Positions 1 to 7,930 of a stretch of 18,341 nt of DNA are shown here, one piece after another (positions within the stretch are counted from its first letter, which is position 1; the number at the start of each line of letters is the position of its first letter). The DNA is from Bacteroidota bacterium (GTDB lineage: Bacteria > Bacteroidota > Bacteroidia > Bacteroidales > Prolixibacteraceae), in assembly GCA_023412195.1 (NCBI GenBank), contig JAEYNZ010000012.1:1-18341 (forward strand), given 5' to 3'. The notes under the pieces are model-generated. The model saw only the letters and a list, made by a program, of their open reading frames with translations, made no database searches and was not told where the DNA came from. Both the position numbers and the translations under genes were made by a program.

Positions 1-1
1 T

Positions 2-121
2 AAATTTTACAAAGAGATGATGACAGAAGAACGAATGCTCGCTAGTTTAAAAGAGCGTCATAGAAAACGCGAAGCTGATATAGATTACTGTTATTCAAAA
101 CTAAAGAATGTGTTAAAGTAG
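2..121 (+). CDS. C-terminal end of an unknown protein, cut by the window edge
   Basis: A reading frame is open from the first bases of the window to a TAG at 119-121. It gives a lysine/arginine/glutamate-rich helical tail of 39 residues that includes the stretch KERHRKREADIDYCYSKL. The composition looks like a genuine charged, possibly coiled-coil C-terminus, but no family is recognisable from so short a piece. It runs antisense to the last codons of the truncated ATPase on the other strand, and both cannot be real there. I take this frame as real because the ATPase lacks everything expected after that point. The 5' part lies outside the window. Confidence 0.45.
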   Translation, partial: KFYKEMMTEERMLASLKERHRKREADIDYCYSKLKNVLK

Positions 122-923
122 AATTAAGAACTTTTTCTTTTTCGATGCTTATTAATTCTTCAAGTTCATTTGCGTTGCTAATTTCCTGTTCTTTGATTTT
201 CACTTTATGCTTAGCTGAAAAGAAGTTGTTGTCTTTAAGTGATTTCGTAACAATATCAGCATTGTAATGGTTAAATGTACCTTTCATAAAAAGAGTGTCA
301 TTCTCATTAACAAGAGTGTCGTAAACCTTAATATATTCATTTATTTTTGATTTAAAATCTTTACTTTCGAGAAACTTTATTGCCTTTTCATTAAATATTG
401 CAGAATATTGAATATTTGTATAGACTGGTTCCTTTATGTCGTTAATTTGCGATTCATAAGTTTCAAATATTTTGAATAAGTCTTGTTTAAATACCGTTTG
501 CAATTCGGTTTCTATTTGATTGTTTTTTAATCCGAGTGAAGGTTGGATCTGCTTTATAAAGTCTCCTTTAGATTCGTTAAGCTTTGCATTTAACGAGTCA
601 TATTCGTTTTTAAGTTTTTCATTGGCTAGAATGGTAGATGCTTCCTTAAATTCAGCCGTTTTCATTCTTTGAATGACAAATATTTCGTCTTTTTCAATAT
701 CTACACCATCTACTTTTACTTCTCTGTGGTTTACTCTATGAGAAAAAATTCTGTCCTTAGAAACTCTTCCTTCTGCAATATCTTCTAATGTCAATGCAAG
801 AGAAGATTTCATAACTCCATTTGGGGCATAAACAAGTTGAGTTTTTGATTCCCCAAAAATGAATTTGTGTTTAAATCGTCTTATCCCGTAACAATTTTCT
901 AAATGAATTTCTAATTCTGTCAT
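42..923 (-). pseudogene. Truncated AAA-type ATPase (AAA_13-like), N-terminal part only
   Basis: The 293-residue frame begins like the N-terminal half of a large ABC/SMC-type ATPase of the AAA_13 kind found in phage-defence loci. The start MTELEIHLENCYGIRRF is the usual first strand. It is followed by a P-loop, YAPNGVMKSSL (about residues 32-42, Lys39-Ser40), in which Met replaces the second Gly of GxxGxGKS; I recall this as usual for the subfamily. Residues 95-270 are charged and helical, with a likely coiled coil. The signature motif, Walker B and switch His, normally several hundred residues further on, are absent: the frame stops at 42-44. The last ~26 residues are antisense to an unrelated + strand reading frame, so true homology probably ends near base 122. 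It is therefore probably a dead fragment left by a recombination or insertion. Confidence 0.6.
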
Positions 924-958
924 ATTTTCTAATTTATCATTGGTTCTGGGCGTGAATA

Positions 959-1225
959 CTATCTTGACAACGTAATTATCACAAAAAAACGTGAGGTAAT
1001 TCCTTGGATATTGAGATTAATCCCGTAATTCTTTCTGCATTTAAAATGTAAGCCCAGCATTTTCATGATCTCTAGTGCCCCTGAAAATGTGGTTAATCCA
1101 TGCATGGATTCAAGGTATATCTGGCAGGAACATTCCAGAATCTTTAATCTGGCTATCATCCCTGATGCAAGAATATTCAATTCCGGGAAGTTCTTCTCCA
1201 AAAGCTTTTCAAATGCATTTTTCAT
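959..1225 (-). CDS. Small hypothetical protein, 88 aa
   Basis: An 88-residue frame starts at an ATG (MKNAFEKLLEKNFPELNI) and ends 35 bp ahead of the ATPase fragment on the same strand. It has helical, Leu-rich segments and two Cys pairs spaced irregularly (CSCQ, then a single C near residue 63), with no signal peptide and no clear membrane span. The stretch is slightly richer in GC than its neighbours. I do not recognise a family. It may be a small gene upstream of the ATPase or a piece of a larger broken gene. The 274 bases between it and the next gene (1226-1499) hold nothing I can identify. Confidence 0.3.
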   Translation of the reverse strand: MKNAFEKLLEKNFPELNILASGMIARLKILECSCQIYLESMHGLTTFSGALEIMKMLGLHFKCRKNYGINLNIQGITSRFFVIITLSR

Positions 1226-1499
1226 GATTTGATGGTTTAGTTCCAGTTACGGTTTAATATTTAATTCGTCTTTTGCTCACCATAAAGATAAAATTAAGTT
1301 CATTATCTCCTCCATTTGGAATCCTCTATTTTTCCCAACCCACTGAAAACGCGAAATGATATGCAACATTTCGGGGCTGAACATGCGGATTTGCAAATTT
1401 TGCTTCTCGCAAGGGACATTAACATTAAGAACATATTTCGGAAAAAATATTTATATTTATTTCTTCGACCTATGAATTACTAATGTACTAATTATCATT

Positions 1500-2048
1500 A
1501 TGAAAATCATTCCTGCTGCACCTCAGCCTTTCTGCTTTGATCCCACCAAAATCAAAGCCTTTGTATTAGGCTGTGATCCGACCAACTTTTCTAACAACGG
1601 ACAATCTGTGCAATTAAAATATGTTTTTGGAATCGGTCAGGACCACCGGTACTTTTCAGATATTTTAAAGAACATACAGTTGTTGGGATTGCATTTGGAG
1701 GATCTTTACATCCAAAACCTGGTAACGGAATACCAGGAAGAAGAAACCGGTAGAAACAAAAACTGGGAAATTAAGGCAGAATCTTATATAGCTGCCCGAA
1801 AAGAGGAATTTGATAAAATTGACCCTATGGGTATTATTCCGGTCTTCCTGACTGCCGGGAGGCTTTATAATGTGCTCTTGAACAATGGAGAGAAAAAATG
1901 GAAAGCTTCTGAAATCTATGCCTTAAAAACAGAAATTCCGGTTCCCCCTGATGCAAATAAACTAGGAAGGTCATTGATACCGCTTTACAGGCATTATCAG
2001 TACAATCTGCTGAAGTGGCAAGATTATTTGAACAAATTAAAAAGCTAA
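1500..2048 (+). CDS. Uracil-DNA-glycosylase-fold protein, 182 aa
   Basis: The protein has the layout of the uracil-DNA glycosylase superfamily. A core strand ends in a GxDP-type motif (VLGCDPT, residues 22-28), an aromatic-containing stretch follows (YVFGIGQDHRYF), then a second strand with an Asn (LYIQNLV, 69-75), a central helix-strand region (PVFLTAG), and a late His-containing segment, PLYRHYQY (161-168), where the family has its His loop. The catalytic chemistry is not certain: the canonical acidic or Asn residue of families 1-4 is not unambiguous. The length fits single-domain family members. It is the first gene of a same-strand cluster with an HNH nuclease, a pentein enzyme and a helicase. 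It probably recognises or removes a base, or reads modified DNA. A TATATTTA sequence at 1452-1459 could be a -7 box, but no matching -33 box was seen. Confidence 0.6.
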   Translation: MKIIPAAPQPFCFDPTKIKAFVLGCDPTNFSNNGQSVQLKYVFGIGQDHRYFSDILKNIQLLGLHLEDLYIQNLVTEYQEEETGRNKNWEIKAESYIAARKEEFDKIDPMGIIPVFLTAGRLYNVLLNNGEKKWKASEIYALKTEIPVPPDANKLGRSLIPLYRHYQYNLLKWQDYLNKLKS

Positions 2049-2101
2049 GATGCTATTTTCAGCTTTTGATTATATGGCAAAATAAAAAAATTATTAACTA
2101 C

Positions 2102-2707
2102 ATGGATAAAGAAGTCCTTCGTAAATATCTGAGTAAAGCTAAAGATAGCTTTAGGACCAAAAAGAATTTATTTGTATTCTCGCTTGTGTTAAGATCACAA
2201 AATACATTCACGTTAAAGGAGTTCCAGGAATTCATTATTACTGAAGATCTGGTGGAATTGTATACCGCAGAATATTGGCAAAAACTTGAAACTGAAGAAA
2301 TCTTAAACATTGCTGTTAAAGACATTTATAAACAAATCCAGCAACTGGAACTGAATAATAAATCATTGTTGGTTCAATGTGAACTTGATTATATTGAAAA
2401 CTTTGAACAGTTATTTAGTAAGGATGATTTCCAGGAATTGCTGAACCAAAATCAGTGTTATTATTGTGGCTTGACTATAAAAGAGGCAGAAGATTTAGCT
2501 GATAACAAAAAACTGTTCAAAAAGAACCTTCGAGGCTGGACCCTTGAAATAGACAGAAGAAATTCAAATTATGAATATTCCAGATTAAATTGTGTGATGG
2601 CCTGTTACTGGTGCAACAATGCCAAAACAGATGAATTTACAGCAGAAGAATTTGAGCCCATTGGAAAACTGATAGGACATACCTTAAAAAATCGGTTATT
2701 AAAATGA
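2102..2707 (+). CDS. HNH-type endonuclease, 201 aa
   Basis: The C-terminal half carries a zinc-braced HNH fold: CxxC (Cys119-Cys122, CYYCG), then LEIDRR (148-153), then NCVMACYWCNNAKTDEF, with the second zinc pair Cys168-Cys171 and the Asn residues of the beta-beta-alpha-metal site. The usual first His is Asp here (EIDR), a variant I associate with phage- and Bacteroidota-type HNH proteins. The N-terminal ~110 residues are helical and unassigned and may bind DNA or a partner. I chose the ATG at 2102. The same frame is open back to 2015, but that start would add 29 residues of poor quality that overlap the preceding gene. The gap to the preceding gene is 53 bp. The stop overlaps the next start as ATGA, which implies translational coupling. 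Confidence 0.75.
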   Translation: MDKEVLRKYLSKAKDSFRTKKNLFVFSLVLRSQNTFTLKEFQEFIITEDLVELYTAEYWQKLETEEILNIAVKDIYKQIQQLELNNKSLLVQCELDYIENFEQLFSKDDFQELLNQNQCYYCGLTIKEAEDLADNKKLFKKNLRGWTLEIDRRNSNYEYSRLNCVMACYWCNNAKTDEFTAEEFEPIGKLIGHTLKNRLLK

Positions 2708-3546
2708 TTACCGACAACCAAACCAACACCGTCTATTTCTCCAACCTTCTGCCGGAAGAACATCCCAAAGAGTTTAAGGAACTTTCGGATATCATAGATT
2801 CTGCCGGTCATAAGGTAAAACTGCTGGTAGAAACGTACGACATCTACTGCCGCGATTACATGCCGGTGCAGGTGGCTGATGATGATTATGTGCAGTTCGT
2901 TTTCAGACCAAAAGCATATTTCAAACCAGAGGAATATACAGATATTACAAACCCGGTGCTGGTGGAACTGATAAATAACCTTACCCAGCCGCGCTATAGC
3001 CCGATCATTCTGGATGGCGGAAATGTTATAAAAGCAACCGACAAAGTCATTATAACCGACCGTGTATTCAAGGACAACAGCTATCAATTCACAGAAACTG
3101 AAATTTTAGCCCACCTGGAAAAGGAGCTGAAGTGCCGGGTCATCATCATTCCGGAATACCCTGATGAAATCACCGGTCATGCCGATGGCCTTATTCGCTT
3201 TATTGATGACACCACTGTCTTCATTAACGAAACAAAAGGTGACCCTCAGAAGAAATGGCTAAAGAAATTTCTGTCTGTGCTACAAGATAACAACCTTCAA
3301 CCAGTTGAACTCCCCTGCCCCATGGAACCCGATCAACCCACTGCCGAAGGTTTGTACATCAACTACCTGCACGTAGGGAACCTTGTAATTGTACCACAAT
3401 TCAACTTCAAAAAAGAAGACGCCAGGGCTCTTTCAAAATGTAAAGAAATATTTGGCAGCAAGTATGCTGTAGTTCCCTGTGATGCCCGATGGATTGCACA
3501 AGGCGGTGGGGTGCTGAACTGTGCGAGTTGGACAGTGAAAACATAA
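2704..3546 (+). CDS. Agmatine-deiminase-like pentein enzyme (PAD/ADI fold), 280 aa
   Basis: The sequence follows the agmatine deiminase / bacterial peptidylarginine deiminase family. It has RDYMPVQ (50-56, substrate-carboxylate/guanidine region), LDGGNVI (103-109), GHADGLIRF (158-166) with the catalytic His159 and Asp161, and a C-terminal GGGVLNCAS (267-275) with the nucleophile Cys273. Canonical members read GGGxxHC; here Asn stands before the Cys. Known members hydrolyse guanidinium groups (agmatine to N-carbamoylputrescine, or peptidyl-arginine to citrulline). At 280 residues it is shorter than typical agmatine deiminases (about 340-370 aa), mainly at the N-terminus. There is no signal peptide, so it is cytosolic. 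Its start overlaps the HNH stop by ATGA, and a helicase follows after 65 bp. This context points to a nucleic-acid-linked job rather than polyamine metabolism, which is inference. Confidence 0.75.
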   Translation: MITDNQTNTVYFSNLLPEEHPKEFKELSDIIDSAGHKVKLLVETYDIYCRDYMPVQVADDDYVQFVFRPKAYFKPEEYTDITNPVLVELINNLTQPRYSPIILDGGNVIKATDKVIITDRVFKDNSYQFTETEILAHLEKELKCRVIIIPEYPDEITGHADGLIRFIDDTTVFINETKGDPQKKWLKKFLSVLQDNNLQPVELPCPMEPDQPTAEGLYINYLHVGNLVIVPQFNFKKEDARALSKCKEIFGSKYAVVPCDARWIAQGGGVLNCASWTVKT

Positions 3547-3611
3547 TAAAATACTGAAAATGGACCATTAAAAAAACCGATAGCAAAGCAAAGATCAAAA
3601 ACTTAAACCAT

Positions 3612-5804
3612 ATGAAATTACCTAACATCCCTGCAGATTTATTATATGCTACTTTTAAGAATTATGACTCTCCTAAAGATATATTGTACTATTACATCAG
3701 GCAATTGGTGCTAAAAAGCCAGAGAACACGGGTCAATCTTTGTAATGAATTCTACTTATATGTTCAGGCTGCCAGTTTAATTTTTGGAAACGGCAAATTT
3801 CAGGACCGCATAACACTCATGCTGAATCAGTATGGTGACTTTTTTATTTTTGAAGGAAATGGAAGATGGAGGAAGTTTAAACCTGATATTGAAAAATTGA
3901 TTGAACACCATCCTCAAATCTTTGGTATTAGTAAAACTTCCACCCTTCCCGTAAAGGAGGAAATACTTAAATCGCTAAAAGATGAAGTAGCAGCAGTATT
4001 AACAAATAGCCAAAAGGAATATCTGCAACTCGACCAGGTTGTTTTAATAGGTAAGGTTAACTCTCTGAATGTTTACCAGGCAGAAGTAATTATCGAAAGT
4101 GATGACCAGGTGGTCCAACTTCCGGAAGGTATAAATGTAAAATACAAAAACAAGGATTTTAAGGCTTATGTGACCATTCTTGAATATAATCCGCTCAATA
4201 ATGTTGTCACGTTTCAAACCAGCATGCAGTTATATTCCGTAGGCTATCCAAAATTGGAATCAAGTACTGTATTTTTGCTTTATAACCTCATCGAAAGAGT
4301 GGAAAAAATGAGTTTTGAAAGTTTATATTTCAGAGGCTTGTTTGAATCAAAAATAAAATTGCAAAAACACGATATTCCTTCCAACATAGATTATGGAGAA
4401 TTATTCGACAGTCAGAAGCAGGCACTTTTAGCCTCACTTAAAAACTCAGTGACCTTCATATGGGGCCCTCCTGGTACAGGGAAATCTTATACAATTTCCA
4501 AACTGCTGCAAAATCTATATTTGCTAAATGAAAAAACGCTTGTCTGTTCTATCGCAAACGTTGCGGTTGATGGATTAACCAAAAAATTGGTTGACCGTCT
4601 TAGGGAGAATAACCGCAACCTGTTGCAAGCCGGCAGGATCTTAAGAATTGGATATATCAATGATGCTGAGCTAAAGAAAATTAATGAATTATTCCCAAAA
4701 AATCCTCTTATTGATGCTCACAGGGAGAGGATTCAGATTTTAGAAGAGAGACTTGCAAATACAGAAAAAACATCAGAGAAATATGCCTTACTCTTGTCGG
4801 AACTGGATCAGGCGAAAAAGGCTTTGGCATCTTTAATGAAAGAACGAATTCAGAATGCCAGTATTATTTTATGCACTTCATCAAAAGCCATCATTGAAAG
4901 TGCTATCGCTGACAATGATTTTGATAATCTGGTCATTGATGAAGGAAGTATGATGGCTGCTCCACAACTTTTAGGATTATTGAAAAATATAAGAAAAAGA
5001 GTCATCGTTGCAGGTGACTTCAGACAATTAGGCCCCATAGCTTTATCGGCAACCCAAATGTCAGATAAATGGTTAAAAACAAGCTTGTTTGATTTATTAG
5101 GTAAAGAAGATACAATCCTAAATCATCCCTGTTTAAAAATGCTTACCTCCCAAAGAAGATGTGCAGATCCCATCATACAATTAATCAACAAAGATTTTTA
5201 TGACAGGAGATTAAATACCATTCCTTCACCGGAACATAACCTGTTCATTGATTTAAAACCCAATAAGAACAAGCACATTGGTTTTCTAGATTTAGAAAAT
5301 GATCCGGATAATATTTGTCAGTATTCTAGCTCCCATTCGCGTTTCAATCTATACTCCCAGAGTAAAGTAATGAAAATTGTCGGTTCATTTTTAGAAAATA
5401 ACAAATTGAGAAGTGTAGGAATCATTACTCCTTATCGTGCTCAGGCAAATAATTATAAAAAAGCTATAAGTAACTTCAATTTAATAAATCATCCATCCTT
5501 CATCATCAAAGCAGGAACCATCCATAGTTTCCAGGGATCAGAAAGTGATGTGATCATATTCGATATGGTAGATTCCCCCTACAGTTATGATGGCAACCAG
5601 ATGCCCATCGGCAACCTGTTTTATCAAACAACTGGCGAAAGATTGATAAACGTAGCAATCAGCAGAGCAATTGGAAAATTGATTATTGTGGGCTGCTCCA
5701 CCCATCTCCTGAATGGTCCAAAATACGCACAGGTTTCCATCAAAGTAAGAAGGATTATTGATAATGCAAGGGTTTATTCATTAACTGGGGTAAAGCAGTA
5801 TTGA
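3612..5804 (+). CDS. Superfamily 1B (Upf1/IGHMBP2-like) helicase, 730 aa
   Basis: All SF1 helicase motifs are present and intact: Q-motif-like FDSQKQAL (265-272), Walker A GPPGTGKS (285-292), Ia-like SIANVAVD (313-320), Walker B VIDEGS (441-446), motif III GDFRQLGP (468-475), SQRR (513-516), PYRAQ (607-611), GTIHSFQGSESDVIIFD (635-651), and motif VI NVAISRA (680-686). The GTIHxFQGxExDV signature and NVAxSRA place it in the Upf1-like/DNA2 group, which translocates 5' to 3' on DNA or RNA with ATP. The first ~260 residues are not helicase: residues 125-210 are beta-rich and may form an OB/barrel-like nucleic-acid-binding part, followed by a linker. It is the last gene of the + strand cluster and converges on the ASCH/PIN genes across a 131-bp gap with no clear terminator. 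Confidence 0.92.
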   Translation: MKLPNIPADLLYATFKNYDSPKDILYYYIRQLVLKSQRTRVNLCNEFYLYVQAASLIFGNGKFQDRITLMLNQYGDFFIFEGNGRWRKFKPDIEKLIEHHPQIFGISKTSTLPVKEEILKSLKDEVAAVLTNSQKEYLQLDQVVLIGKVNSLNVYQAEVIIESDDQVVQLPEGINVKYKNKDFKAYVTILEYNPLNNVVTFQTSMQLYSVGYPKLESSTVFLLYNLIERVEKMSFESLYFRGLFESKIKLQKHDIPSNIDYGELFDSQKQALLASLKNSVTFIWGPPGTGKSYTISKLLQNLYLLNEKTLVCSIANVAVDGLTKKLVDRLRENNRNLLQAGRILRIGYINDAELKKINELFPKNPLIDAHRERIQILEERLANTEKTSEKYALLLSELDQAKKALASLMKERIQNASIILCTSSKAIIESAIADNDFDNLVIDEGSMMAAPQLLGLLKNIRKRVIVAGDFRQLGPIALSATQMSDKWLKTSLFDLLGKEDTILNHPCLKMLTSQRRCADPIIQLINKDFYDRRLNTIPSPEHNLFIDLKPNKNKHIGFLDLENDPDNICQYSSSHSRFNLYSQSKVMKIVGSFLENNKLRSVGIITPYRAQANNYKKAISNFNLINHPSFIIKAGTIHSFQGSESDVIIFDMVDSPYSYDGNQMPIGNLFYQTTGERLINVAISRAIGKLIIVGCSTHLLNGPKYAQVSIKVRRIIDNARVYSLTGVKQY

Positions 5805-5935
5805 AAACCAAAAAATTAAAACCAAAAATTACTGAAATGAAATTTTGAAACAGCAAATCCCGCTCCAAAATATCAAAAAAGAGCTTTGAAACATTCCTAG
5901 ATACATTCTTTGTAGGTATCTCCATGCTAGGTATG

Positions 5936-6319
5936 CTACACGGCACATTCTTCCAAATACATAAAAGACTGAGGGGGTGTTGCATTAAAATCATCTTTAA
6001 GTGATAAAGATTTCTGATATCTTCTTGTTTGTTTTATTTTTATTGCATACCCCTTTTCCTTATTATTAAAATACTCAAAGAAAAAATCTTCTGAGATTCC
6101 TGAAAATTCTTTTGTTTTATTCCACAGTTTATGAAGGTCATCAACTATAATTTTTTCAATATCAAATTCACCAATAACTCGTTTAACAGGCGATGATGCA
6201 TAAACAACAATGGTTTTAATACTATGGTTTTTGAAAACTGAACGTCTAAATTCATATTTCTTTGTACCGTCAAAAATCTTCTCAGCATATTCTGGTTTAA
6301 TCGACAATAAGACTCTCAT
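5936..6319 (-). CDS. ASCH-domain (PUA-like) protein, 127 aa
   Basis: The N-terminus MRVLLSIKPEYAEKIFDG followed by TKKYEFRR is the hallmark of the ASCH domain: a first strand plus the K/R-rich loop that lines the putative nucleic-acid pocket. Next come VVYASSPVKRVIGEFDIEKI, the second core strand pair, and a C-terminal strand near YAIKIKQTRRY. ASCH domains share the PUA/EVE fold and are implicated in RNA or modified-nucleotide recognition; a few members are amidohydrolases. The length is typical for a stand-alone domain. Its start lies inside the end of the upstream PIN/GNAT gene (23-bp overlap), so the two are almost certainly co-translated and likely act together. Confidence 0.8.
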   Translation of the reverse strand: MRVLLSIKPEYAEKIFDGTKKYEFRRSVFKNHSIKTIVVYASSPVKRVIGEFDIEKIIVDDLHKLWNKTKEFSGISEDFFFEYFNNKEKGYAIKIKQTRRYQKSLSLKDDFNATPPQSFMYLEECAV

Positions 6320-7832
6320 TCGTGCCTGTTTCCTTTAAAATTAACTCAAATTGTTCTTTACTGATTCTTTTTAAACCCCTAAGTTCATCTTTTGTTCCAG
6401 CAATAACCCCTAATTCCAGAAGTCTTTGCCTATTTATTCTTTTACCTGTCGGAAAAGAATGTGTATATAAAAAATTAATAATAAATGGCCTATATTTAGG
6501 ATTATAATTCCAATATTTTTTTAATTCTTCATCACTAAAAACGCTTCTTTTCCGGCATTTTAAAATAAAATCATTTTCATCAAAAATATCAATAATTTTT
6601 CCTTCTGCAATAGCAATCGTTGTGATGACACTACTATAATATGCAGATCTATTTTGTGCTGCTGTTCTATAAAATACGATTATATCACCTTTATTAATAT
6701 CTCGTTCAAATGATCGTGAAATATAAACTTTGCTAATTGCATTTCGGTGGGGTTGATTCTCTACAAAATCGTATGAAGACTCTGTTGTTAGGATAGAGTC
6801 TGGCAAAAGTTCGGTATGATAATCGGGATAAATTGGAATCATATAGATATTAGTATTTCGGGATAAAAAAGGAAATGTCAACTTTGGGTTTGTTCGATCA
6901 AAACTTGGTGTAAAATCCCGAACATATACCAACTCCGTTCCGTTCCCAGAAGTCTTGGTTCCATGATAAATGAAACCCCAATCCTCTAATAAACCAATTA
7001 GCCTTTTTTGCTCATCTCTCTTATCAAATATTGTTACATAAATCTCTTCAACTTTATATCTAATAGCGTTATCAAAAATAATCTTTATAAATCGTTCACC
7101 TAATCGGACGCCATTGCTTATTACCTTAAAAGTTCCAATTTTAAGTCGTTTTTTGGGTTGAAATATTGGAGTAACATCAGAATAATTTTCATCTTTACCT
7201 TCAACTTTTAAAAACAAAAAAGATAAAATATTGCCTTTATTAGTTGTAACATAAGCTATTTCATCCGATTTTTTTACAAACCACTTCTCAAAACCTTTAT
7301 AATCTTCCTTAAAGCTATCAAAAAACGTATCTGCTATGTTGATTTCACCAAAAAGTTTTTTATTTATAGAAAGAACCTTGTAATCTACTAATTCAGGATT
7401 TTCAGAAACAACTTTTTCAAGAAAAGAGTCAATTTTAAATACTCGATCAGCAATTCCAAGTAATTCCGCTTTTTTATGAATCTTTTTGTCTTCAGTAATC
7501 AGAAATTCTATTCTTTCGCAAAAAATTTCATTTAACAGAATGGTATCATTTTTATCATTTTGGGTTACATCAAATGTATCAGAAACAGAAATAACTTCAG
7601 GTAATAAAGATGAAGTTGTTTTTAATACCTCATAACTTTCTAATTTTACACCAAGAGTTTTTGCAGTTTCTTTATTGCTATTTTTTTCAATCTCCTGAAT
7701 TGTGACAGGATGTACACACTTAATATACTTGCCTTTATCCAGCCATCTAAATAGAATACCAATGTCAACATTAAGAATTCGGCTGGCTTCTCTATGAATA
7801 ACAATATTTGTATCTAGTAGTACCCTCATCAT
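6297..7832 (-). CDS. PIN nuclease + GNAT-like + PUA/EVE-like three-domain protein, 511 aa
   Basis: Residues 1-140 form a PIN domain: LLDTNIVIHRE (Asp7), VHPVTIQEIEK (Glu47), QNDKNDTILL (Asp93/Asp96) and LITEDKKI (Asp115) supply the acidic metal-binding set of a PIN ribonuclease. Residues about 195-310 resemble a GNAT acyltransferase: a strand, KIGTFKVIS, then GVRLGERFIKIIFDNA, which fits the acetyl-CoA pyrophosphate loop and helix, then the late LLEDWGFIYHG strand-turn typical of GNATs. Residues about 370-505 contain GDIIVFYRTAAQNRSAYYSS and a following strand (ITTIAIAEGKI), as in EVE/ASCH/PUA-like domains. So one polypeptide joins a nuclease, a possible acetyltransferase and a nucleic-acid reader, with a separate ASCH gene overlapping its end. 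Two adjacent Met codons open the frame; either may be the start. The function is inferred to be RNA targeting or stress/defence. Confidence 0.75.
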   Translation of the reverse strand: MMRVLLDTNIVIHREASRILNVDIGILFRWLDKGKYIKCVHPVTIQEIEKNSNKETAKTLGVKLESYEVLKTTSSLLPEVISVSDTFDVTQNDKNDTILLNEIFCERIEFLITEDKKIHKKAELLGIADRVFKIDSFLEKVVSENPELVDYKVLSINKKLFGEINIADTFFDSFKEDYKGFEKWFVKKSDEIAYVTTNKGNILSFLFLKVEGKDENYSDVTPIFQPKKRLKIGTFKVISNGVRLGERFIKIIFDNAIRYKVEEIYVTIFDKRDEQKRLIGLLEDWGFIYHGTKTSGNGTELVYVRDFTPSFDRTNPKLTFPFLSRNTNIYMIPIYPDYHTELLPDSILTTESSYDFVENQPHRNAISKVYISRSFERDINKGDIIVFYRTAAQNRSAYYSSVITTIAIAEGKIIDIFDENDFILKCRKRSVFSDEELKKYWNYNPKYRPFIINFLYTHSFPTGKRINRQRLLELGVIAGTKDELRGLKRISKEQFELILKETGTNESLIVD

Positions 7833-7930
7833 TCAGTTGGATGTTAATCTGTTAATCTTATTAGTTAACTTTTTTATCTGAAGAAAATGCTTACTTCAAA
7901 TTGCATTGGGTTAACCTTCTTTTCGTCTTT

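Noticed and set aside
2605..3087. A 160-codon - strand frame
   Set aside because: It lies antisense to the HNH and pentein genes, whose motifs are unambiguous.
5895..5925. Possible terminator between the convergent operons (AGATAC/GTATCT)
   Set aside because: Only a 6-bp stem with an 11-base loop and no T-run on either strand.
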